From Atrina japonica (lineage: Eukaryota > Mollusca > Bivalvia > Pterioida > Pinnidae): 64,000 nucleotides of DNA. The DNA is taken from assembly GCA_030159075.1 (NCBI GenBank), contig BROG01000140.1:1137001-1201000 (forward strand). The letters are read 5' to 3'. A program made the position numbers and the translations under genes. The notes below the pieces were generated by a model, which was not told the origin of the DNA, made no database searches, and saw nothing but the letters and a program-made list of their open reading frames with translations. Within the stretch, counting starts at the first letter, position 1. Every line of letters begins with the position of its first letter. Positions 1 to 6,930 of the stretch are shown piece after piece.

Positions 1-2514
1 GGTCTATTCATGACCTAATGTGACTCAGACTATAGTTATAGTCCGTGCCAAATATTTTTTGTCTGCTTGTTTTGGCTGATTAAAATAAAATGGTTGATAC
101 TTACCACTTAAATTTAACGTAGCGGTATCCTATACATACTAAATTAAAAATCCATGCCCATGACTAATAAAAATTAATCCGTTCTGTACTTGATATTCGC
201 ACTCAAATTAATTGCGAGATTTTTACCATATGTAATGGTGGCCATCTTTTGAAGTTTGAGAGCGGAAGTAAAAGAAAGGGAACGTTTATTGGTATACTGA
301 TTTAGCCTGGCTCACTGATCTGTTATTACACAATTACCGATTCCTTACAACAATAATATATATTGGGAGTTATTCCCCTTCATATAACTCTTTTGTCAAG
401 AGAGGCGCGAGAATATTAATGATTACTCACATGACCCAATTATTTGACATCGTATGGATAACACAGAGATTTCCGTAGGAAGAGTGTTTTAAAAAATTGA
501 AGCGACCAAACAAAGAAAAAAGTGTGTAGAAAAGAAATAGAATAAACTTTTTTCTTTTTTAATTATATCAGCTAAATATTTTTATTTTGACGATTGGTTT
601 CTTTACAAATTCATTTTGAAATTCCTGACCAAATATGGCTCGGACTATAGTACATTGTAATTAAAAACATCGTTTGTTGTTTTACAGGATTTCTGACATA
701 TATTGAGTTCCGCCCCGATTTGACAGCAGAACTCGCTCACAGGATTTGTTCCTTGGGAATTTAGAGCTAGCACTTCGGCATATCTGGAGTAAAGCAAGCT
801 CTAACATTATTGAAGTACCCACAAGATTGACAAGAGACTGAGTAAGTGTAAATGTACTGGGTCCATGGAAATACCGAAAACAACAAGGAATTACAGAAAA
901 CACCAGAAAAAGCACCGAAAACACCAATATAAATCCGACAAACAACTTAAATATCATAGAGGGCGAAGCCCTCATATATGTAGAGAAACTCACATTTTTT
1001 ATTCCTACTACATCCAGGGACCCGTACTACTAATGGTAAAAATTTTGCTCACATCGGGAATTTGCACGTGACAGAAACAAAATGTCTGAAATGCAAAGTC
1101 ATTACTTAAAAGCGCATTGCAAACGAATTAATAAACTACAACACTAAGAAACGTTTTGTAGACCGAGACTAGCCATAACGACTAGGGTTGTACATCGAAC
1201 CCGATCATGAAGCGCTTGCATTATTCTGGTAATGTGAACTGCACCAAATGATGGAAACGCTGGGACAGAGAAAAATATATAGCATAAAAACATGTTTGTG
1301 TATTTAATTCACAACTAATAAATACCACATAGATTCTATTTAAGTTTTAGCACCAAGGAAACAGTCAGCCACTCAATAATTTATTTACAACAATGAGTGA
1401 ATGACCGGGACATTTACGTGATAAAAACAATGAATATTAATCCCTTTGGTGATTCTGTCGGGGCAACACGACGGAATCTCCAAAGGTATTAACTGAACAT
1501 GTAAAACTGTTGATGAATGCCTTCGCCCTCTCCATAGGTTTACCTATGCATTAATATTTATAGATATTGATTTTTGGATCCCGTATGTAAAATTTTACAG
1601 ACATCAGATGCATTTGAAAGAAGTTATTTTGATATTTAATACACAATAAACACAACTTCATACATTTTATATTCAACTTGTGTTAGATGCATACCGGTAT
1701 ATTAACACAAAGTCTTGTTGTATTTCTGAATAAAAATGCAAAAATTTCAAAGGATTAACTGGTGTTTTGGGCAAATCGTTATCATTTTCGGTGTTTTCGG
1801 TATTTCCACGGACCGAATGTACCGAGTAAAATCGTAAGTGTATCAATGATGAAATCAATCGCATGGATATTTAAATAGAATAAAAAGAATTACACAAACG
1901 TGTATTGCCTGTTGATAACAAGCAATATGATAAATGTTTGTGAGGATTTTTAAATGTTACTTTCTCAATGATTAATAAATTAAAACATGACAAAATTTTG
2001 CATGACATACCATAATGCAGGAACTAGTGTTGTATGTCCCTCCAAACTGAAGAGCGGTTTCGAGAAACTAAACCAAAAAAGAACCACGGACATTAATCCG
2101 GAATTTAGTTTTGAACAAACGCATGCATCTTTACGTCTTACCAGGTTTGATCATGATTGCAATTTTATATGTTTAAAATTATTTCGTATGATAATCGATT
2201 GAAACGAGGAGGAAACATGATAATAAATTATGGAGTCTTCTTTTTATCAAAAATATGGCAAGCGGTTGGGGAATTTATTCCCTATTTTTTAATATTTAAA
2301 AAATCGGCATTTTCAATACTGAGAAATAGGGAGTAAATTCCACTTTGGCTTGCAAGCCGTTTGGAAATTTATTCTCTGTTATTTAATATCAAGAAATCAA
2401 TTTTTTAATATTAATAAATTAATTTTTTGATATTTGAAATACAGAATAAAATAGCGTTGGCTCGCTAGCAAGCATTTTTTTCTCATAGCATCAAACCCAT
2501 TCATAGGACAGTAG
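1..2514. other. AT-rich flank without a recognisable gene
   Basis: I see no credible coding region here. The few short open frames lack a protein signature. The stretch holds an imperfect hairpin at 1,443-1,486 and AT-rich inverted repeats at about 2,265-2,345 and 2,370-2,450, such as the arms AATTTATTCCCTATTT and the complement of GAAATAGGGAGTAAATT. These suggest degraded non-autonomous elements. Confidence 0.5.
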
Positions 2515-2531
2515 TAGTTATAGAGTTCCAC

Positions 2532-2633
2532 AGCGGGCCATTTGAATTTTGCCGCCAGGGGGCGCCACTAGTGGCGCTGTTGACGACGTCATCAGAATGC
2601 TGGCTTCCAATTGGTCAATTCATATGGCCCGCT
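2532..2633. repeat. Foldback (MITE-like) palindromic element
   Basis: The arms AGCGGGCCATTTGAATT (2,532-2,548) and AATTCATATGGCCCGCT (2,617-2,633) are inverted copies differing at one position. Between them lies a perfect 16-bp palindrome GCGCCACTAGTGGCGC (2,562-2,577). The string TATAGAG occurs on both sides and could be a target-site duplication. No coding capacity. The element lies just outside the large inverted-repeat unit. Confidence 0.45.
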
Positions 2634-3053
2634 ATAGAGCTGTCTGTGACGTCATAACCGGAAGTCTGTCGTGTTGTCATGACAATAAGGAGAAAGAGCC
2701 AATCGTTGAACTTGGAGGCGTGTCTATGACCGGAAGTGGAAGGTTGTGGGGGCGGCCATCTTGGCTAACGAGCCAATGAGAGCCTTTGGTACAAGAGGTC
2801 GGGGTCACGTCACGAGAGGTCACGTGAGTTCACGATAAGTCAACAGTTATAGAGAGAAGTTGGGTTTTTCCAGTTTTGGGTTGAGAGTGAATCTATTTTT
2901 AGAACCGAAACTTTAGGTTTTTCCAGGTTTGTGAAACCAGCAGTAGGTGTCGCCACAGTCGGACTGTTTCAAGTACGCAAGCGCGCGAACGGTAGGCCGA
3001 GCTCAACTCAAGCTTGAACATGTTGTACTAAGACTTGTAGAGTTACGAGTATG

Positions 3054-3335
3054 TAAAAGGGAGATCACTGTGTATAGACTCTATAGGTGGAACAAAGGGA
3101 GATCACTCTGTATAGCCTGTAGGGATGGGACAAAGGGGAGATCACTCTGTATAGACTGTATGAGTAGGACAAATGGAAAGATCAGTATGTATAGACTGTA
3201 GAGATGGGGCAAAGGGGAGATCACTGTATAGGTGAAACATCACTCTGTATAGACTGTAGAACAAAGGGGAGATTACTCTGTGTAGACTATAGGAATGGAA
3301 CATAAGAGAGATTACTCTATATGGACTGTATGCAC
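3054..3335. repeat. Degenerate ~42-bp minisatellite in the left TIR
   Basis: About seven copies of a unit containing GGGGAGATCACTCTGTATAG, followed by ACTGTA and a variable GGGACAAA stretch. The right TIR has a single equivalent unit near 14,068-14,098, so the expansion is specific to the left end. Confidence 0.7.
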
Positions 3336-3454
3336 TAAACCAGAAAGGGAGGGTGGGTAGTTAAACAGGAAGTATAGGGAGGGTAGCCATCTTGGCTATG
3401 GAATCATGGGATATCTTCAGGGACTGACTAATCTCACGACAGGAGAGATGCATA

Positions 3455-3680
3455 GAACATGAAAGTGTGTAACGTACTCAAAGTTTGCAAAAGTGATCAA
3501 GTGTTTGTGTGTGTCGTTCTCAAAGTTTGTCAAAGTGATCAAGTGTGTACCGTTCTCATGTTTCAAAGTTTACAACGTGTGCAACGTTCTAAGTTATGAA
3601 CTCTCAAAGTGATACAAGTGACACAAGTGACAAAGTGACACAAGTGACACAAGTGACAAAGTGACAAAAGTTGTGAAGTA
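3455..3680. repeat. Short tandem repeats (ACACAAGTG type) in the left TIR interior
   Basis: Two copies of a roughly 50-bp unit with CAAAGTTTG...AAAGTGATCAAGTGT lie at 3,472-3,560. They are followed by a 9-10-bp array of ACACAAGTG and ACAAAGTG units at about 3,600-3,672. Neither is seen in the right TIR. Confidence 0.6.
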
Positions 3681-4052
3681 TGAAGTTGTTCACTTATGTC
3701 GTTTCAACAAGTATCAAAGTTCAGACAGTGAAAACAGTATCTGTATTATTTTATATTATTTCTTGTACTTCTTGCATATAAAATAAAAAATTGAAACACT
3801 CATCCAGAGAGTTTTTTCTGACGATGTTGACTCTTCGAGCTTCGGATGCCAAATGAGCTCTCAGTAGTCTAACTGAACGTATTCTCTAGTTTTTTAAGTT
3901 ACTATTTTTTGAATTGACCAGTTTGAATTTCTATCTAATAAAATTTATCGATCAATTAAAAAGAACTAGTGAATGTTCACATTTACTTACTATAGGTTAG
4001 ACTTACAACTACAGTATAATACAACACATACAAAAACTGCATACTTTCAGTT

Positions 4053-4068
4053 AAGGTTTCTTTTCGTC
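4053..4068 (-). promoter_or_regulatory. Histone downstream element (purine-rich) candidate
   Basis: On the minus strand, GACGAAAAGAAACC follows the histone-type stem-loop by about 12 bases. In metazoan histone genes a purine-rich element at this spacing base-pairs with U7 snRNA for 3'-end cleavage. The resemblance to the CAAGAAAGA consensus is good but not perfect. Confidence 0.55.
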
Positions 4069-4073
4069 TAAGT

Positions 4074-4100
4074 TGGGTGGCCCTGAAAAGGGCCGTTGGT
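4074..4100 (-). terminator. Canonical histone mRNA 3' stem-loop
   Basis: The minus strand reads GGCCCTTTTCAGGGCC (4,094-4,079): a 6-bp stem with a TTTC loop, preceded by ACCAAC and followed by ACCCA. This fits the metazoan replication-dependent histone 3'-end signal, including its flanks. It lies about 30 bases after the TAA of the small gene ending at 4,121. The motif is unlikely by chance, and the adjacent purine-rich element strengthens it. Confidence 0.85.
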
Positions 4101-4120
4101 TTTTAGGGTCGTTAAAACCC

Positions 4121-4339
4121 TTACAAACACCGACACTGGCAGCTCACAGTCTTCTTTTTTGATGTACAGGTCTCAGCTACACGGCACCATTGCAGTAGAC
4201 CGGCCTTCTGGCGTTCAAAATACTCCCACTCATCCGACGCCGTCTTCAGGGTATTCAGTATGTAATCTGGCTTACTCGTCCAAAACATGACAGTGTCTAT
4301 CGCTGGCATACTGCTACAGTCAGTAATCAGTTTCACCAT
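4121..4339 (-). CDS. Small protein (72 aa) in a histone-type gene unit
   Basis: I do not recognise the protein. It begins MVKLITDC, has six cysteines, and ends in a basic Cys-rich tail with KKKTVSCQCRCL. It does not resemble any core or linker histone. The start at 4,339 is chosen because it is the first ATG after a TATA box and a histone-like cap motif, leaving a 5' leader of about 25-30 bases. The TAA stop is followed after about 30 bases by a canonical histone 3' stem-loop and a purine-rich downstream element. This layout predicts an unspliced, non-polyadenylated, S-phase mRNA. It is the last gene of a minus-strand block in a Polinton-like element, immediately downstream of a BIR gene. It could instead be a captured histone gene shell whose coding part was replaced or scrambled. 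The regulatory frame is well supported; the coding status is moderate. Confidence 0.55.
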   Translation of the reverse strand: MVKLITDCSSMPAIDTVMFWTSKPDYILNTLKTASDEWEYFERQKAGLLQWCRVAETCTSKKKTVSCQCRCL

Positions 4340-4360
4340 CCTTCTTGTATGTGTCTTCTG

Positions 4361-4500
4361 GAATGAAGCGCAATGAAAAGACACGCGCACGGCTTTTTAT
4401 ATGAGGAGTATAGCGCACGCGACGTACTCCGTCTCGTCAACTTTGACCTCTTTCATGATTGGTCTATGCTGCGTTGGCAACGTGATTCCACCAATCAAAA
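4361..4500 (-). promoter_or_regulatory. Histone-like promoter (CCAAT boxes, TATA, cap motif)
   Basis: Reading the minus strand: an inverted CCAAT box (GATTGG, about 4,497-4,492), a direct one (GACCAATCATG, about 4,464), a TATA box CATATAAAAAG (about 4,404-4,394) and, about 30 bases on, TTCATTCC (4,368-4,361), which resembles the YYATTCR cap motif of histone genes. The ATG follows at 4,339. Together with the 3' stem-loop this makes a complete histone-type transcription unit. Confidence 0.65.
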
Positions 4501-4529
4501 CGCCAAGAGTGATAGACGCCTAGGAGAAA

Positions 4530-5057
4530 TCAGTCTAAGAGTGATAAAAAATAATAATGTTCTGTATAAGCATTATCGTCCCATTCCCAATCTTTTAAAC
4601 AGATGCCACAACAAAAACACTGAACGTGGTCACTGTTCCCTAAATACACAAATCCTGCTTTGGCTAATTCTGTCTGTTTAGGTCCCGGTAGATATTTTAG
4701 CCAATGATCTTTAAACGTCAGGTACCTGGATTCATACGTACAAAAATTACGTAAGGCTAAAGGTATTCTTAATTCCTGATCAAACGATAACCCTCTGACG
4801 GTAGCAGGTCTTAGTTTAAAAGTGGTCACACCTTGTCTCCTTTCTGTAGGTGGACTCCTTGTCACTTCTATCAGATTGACTCTCCGCACGTTATCCACTT
4901 CTACCCGATGGGTTCGTGGTACACTATCCACTTCTACCCGATAGGTTCGTGGTACACTATCCATCATGTCTCGGTTCATGGGAGCGCTATCCGTGACGGT
5001 CTGACTAGCATCCATCGTCGATGAAAATAAAGTTTCCATACTTGATGTTCTTTCCAT
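4530..5057 (-). CDS. BIR-domain (inhibitor-of-apoptosis-like) protein, partial BIR
   Basis: The ORF encodes about 175 aa from the ATG at 5,057, chosen because a strong TATA box lies about 45 bases upstream. The N-terminal half is Ser/Thr-rich with a short imperfect repeat around DSVPRT/RVEV. The C-terminal 65 residues are a BIR domain: R-x3-TF near its start, then [20 protein letters not shown] and LKDWEWDD. The zinc ligands Cys147, Cys150 and His167 keep the C-x2-C-x16-H spacing. The fourth ligand, a cysteine seven residues after the histidine, is Leu, and the ORF ends within three codons (TGA). So the domain is C-terminally clipped or the last ligand is lost. BIR domains bind caspases or IAP antagonists in animal cells and viruses. 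Here the gene sits inside a Polinton-like block, suggesting host-gene capture to delay cell death. No RING is seen. The identification is firm; function is inference. Confidence 0.75.
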   Translation of the reverse strand: MERTSSMETLFSSTMDASQTVTDSAPMNRDMMDSVPRTYRVEVDSVPRTHRVEVDNVRRVNLIEVTRSPPTERRQGVTTFKLRPATVRGLSFDQELRIPLALRNFCTYESRYLTFKDHWLKYLPGPKQTELAKAGFVYLGNSDHVQCFCCGICLKDWEWDDNAYTEHYYFLSLLD

Positions 5058-5096
5058 CGTGTCTGAGAGTGAATTGTCCCTGATGTGGATTCTCAC

Positions 5097-5108
5097 CCCT
5101 TTTTATAA
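5097..5108 (-). promoter_or_regulatory. TATA box of the BIR gene
   Basis: The minus strand reads TATAAAAAGGGG about 45 bases before the ATG at 5,057. It lies about 40 bases after the end of the preceding gene's frame at 5,147, so each gene in this block seems to carry its own core promoter. Confidence 0.6.
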
Positions 5109-5146
5109 ACTCCATAAAATCTATTTTTAGATCAGACCAAAATCAT

Positions 5147-5779
5147 ATTTTTTTACGTTTTTTGTCCTGAAACACAAATTGTATCATCGGTACGTCTACA
5201 ATATGACCAAAAGAATCCCATGCTACTTGTCGTTGTTCTTTATGTACATGATACATCATACCTGCTCGGTTACCATTAATATCATTTAATTGTAAATGAA
5301 AAGTGTCACCGCACATGGGAGACTACCGACAATCGCTTAACCATTGTCGTAGAAACATTAAAATATCATGAGGTATTTCTTCCTGTTCTACTTTTCGTGG
5401 TCGTCCCCTACTTCTTTTCACTCCTTCCCACTGTCCTTCTTCTTCTTCTCTTTGTTCTTTTGTTCTCTCTATGGATACTTTTCGTGGACGTCCCCTCTTT
5501 CTTTTCATTCTCTGTTCTCCTTCTTTTCCTTCTCTCTGTCCTTCTGTCTTTTCCTGTCCTTCTGTCTTTTCCTGTCCTTCCATCGTTTCCCCATTCTTTC
5601 TCTCTGTTCTTCTTCTTCTCTCTGTTTCACTTCTTCTCTGTTTCACTTCTTCTCTCTGTTTCACTTCTTCTCTCTGTTTCACTTCTTCTCTGTTTCTCCC
5701 CTTTCCACCCCTTTCGTCTTTTCATTTCTTCTTTTCTCACGTCTTTTCTCATTTCATTTTCTCTTTTCGTTGGTTTCAT
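5147..5779 (-). pseudogene. AT-hook protein, frameshifted, with an in-frame TAG
   Basis: Two AT-hook motifs are visible, each with a GRPRK core in a basic context (KRKRGRPRKV and KRSRGRPRKV), about 29 residues apart. They follow a long Glu/Arg/Lys-rich region with EGQEKT repeats. AT-hooks bind the minor groove of AT-rich DNA. The ATG at 5,779 opens a frame (MKPTKREN...) that must shift within the purine-rich repeat (about 5,640-5,700) to reach the AT-hook frame. That frame meets a TAG at 5,323-5,325. Beyond it the same frame stays open for about 58 codons to a TGA at 5,147, including CGDTFHLQLND and WDSFGH. The downstream part may be a C-terminal domain of the same protein or a separate small gene starting at the ATG at 5,316. 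I do not recognise it. The GA-rich tract is prone to length change, so the frameshift could be polymorphic or an assembly error. Confidence 0.55.
5590..5765. repeat. Pyrimidine/purine-rich minisatellite in the AT-hook gene
   Basis: The plus strand shows repeated TTTCACTTCTTCTCTCTG units (about 18-19 bp) and longer C/T-only tracts. They code for the Glu/Arg repeats of the minus-strand AT-hook protein and create long meaningless plus-strand open frames. Confidence 0.6.
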
Positions 5780-5854
5780 ATTGATAGAAGTTCAATACCC
5801 GATGTTGACATGATGACTCTCGGTCATCAACTGACCAAAGTCCTGTGATGCACT

Positions 5855-6776
5855 TCATTTTATGATTAAATGAAGTTTGGCAATCACTTTTCCTCCTAGA
5901 AAATGAATTTTACGTCCCATGTCATCTCTCAATTGTATTTCAATGGTATCAAAATACTTTTTATTTAAACCCACATAATTGTAATGAATAGGTTCCTAAT
6001 GTTGATGATTGAGCGATTGACCCGTTTGAAAAGGGACCACACGTAATAACGGTAACGATTGTGAACCCACAAATTGACTTTCGGCAATGTTACTGTAGAC
6101 ATAGATACCACTCATACCAATATTTAAATCGGGTGGATACTTTGGCATGTGCATGACATCGACCCATTTAGTCATATCTTCATTCATGTCAATGGCTTCA
6201 AAGCCATTTAATAGTATTTTTATGAGAGAGTTCTTCAATAACATCATTGACATATTGACAGGCTCTAGAAAACCCGACTTTCACCTCTTCTATTAAAGCA
6301 GCAGGAGACGCATAAAACCGCGAACGAAATTTAAGTCTCCAAATACTTCCTACAAAAGCGATCCCCGACTTCGTATCTGTTTTAGAGATGACATGATCAA
6401 ACTGAGGATCATCTAACGAGACGTGTTTCTTAATCAGTTCTACAGTAAAACGTTCATGTTGACGATATTTCATTTCCTATTTCTTAGGATACGTAGAGGG
6501 GTCCTGGGGATCTTTAGGTGTCACGACGGATTCCAAAGGAACGTGAAGGGGAACCAGGACATCTATGTAATTCTCATCGGATCCTATCGATTCTATTAAG
6601 TTGGGAAAGATCAATTCACTCAAATCTACTTCCCACTCACTATCCATCATACTTAATGCTTGAGGTAAATGAGTTTTGAATTCTGTTAAGGTATTATCAG
6701 GAAAGACTTTTAAACTAGCATCGCTAGGTAAAGTCATGTAAAAACTACCATGATCTTTAGAATCGAGAGGCGCCAT
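5855..6776 (-). pseudogene. Element-associated protein of unknown function (FYMTLPS...DTIEI family), broken
   Basis: From the ATG at 6,776 the frame gives an N-terminus with SFYMTLPSDASLKVFP and WEVDLSELIFP. Later blocks include GIYVYSNIAE, QSLPLLRVVP and, near the end, FDTIEIQLRDDMGRKI followed by GGKVIAKLH, with a TGA stop at 5,855. I associate this pattern with a protein often found near Polinton-type polymerases in invertebrate genomes; its role is not known to me, and a virion-structure role is only a guess. The copy is interrupted by an in-frame TAG at 6,477-6,479, a frameshift at about 6,215-6,240 next to an A5 run, and a second in-frame TAG at 5,996-5,998. The same frame resumes directly after both TAGs. 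A TATA box (TATAAAAC, about 6,841-6,834) lies 60 bases upstream. Expected intact length is about 310 aa. Confidence 0.55.
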
Positions 6777-6833
6777 GATACGTGTACTTGAGATCAAACT
6801 GTATAAATGAACCCCTACCCTTCACCTCCTTCT

Positions 6834-6841
6834 GTTTTATA
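6834..6841 (-). promoter_or_regulatory. TATA box of the FYMTLPS-family gene
   Basis: The minus strand has ATATAAAAC in the 150-bp gap between the polymerase stop (6,931) and the next ATG (6,776). Position and spacing fit a core promoter. Confidence 0.45.
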
Positions 6842-6930
6842 TTTACAACAACAACACCAAAGTAAAGTTTTATAGTGTTTAATACTCAAAAAACTTTATT
6901 CAAACAACTTTTCAAACAGTCTCACTTTTT

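Larger units (their letters stand above)
2815..3893 (+). repeat. Left terminal inverted repeat
   Basis: The outer block 2,815-3,085 and the inner block 3,812-3,893 match the reverse complement of the right end closely. The outer match includes AGGTCACGTGAGTTCACGA. The inner match includes GAAGAGTCAACATCGTC, read on the opposite strand. The middle is longer than on the right because a minisatellite has expanded there. Confidence 0.75.

Noticed and set aside
4121..4390. Longer version of the small protein starting at 4,390
   Set aside because: It would begin at a GTG codon upstream of the predicted transcription start; the ATG at 4,339 fits the promoter.
5368..5848. Three long plus-strand frames rich in Phe, Ser, Leu
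   Set aside because: They are antisense to the purine-rich, AT-hook-encoding minus strand and consist of C/T-only repeat.
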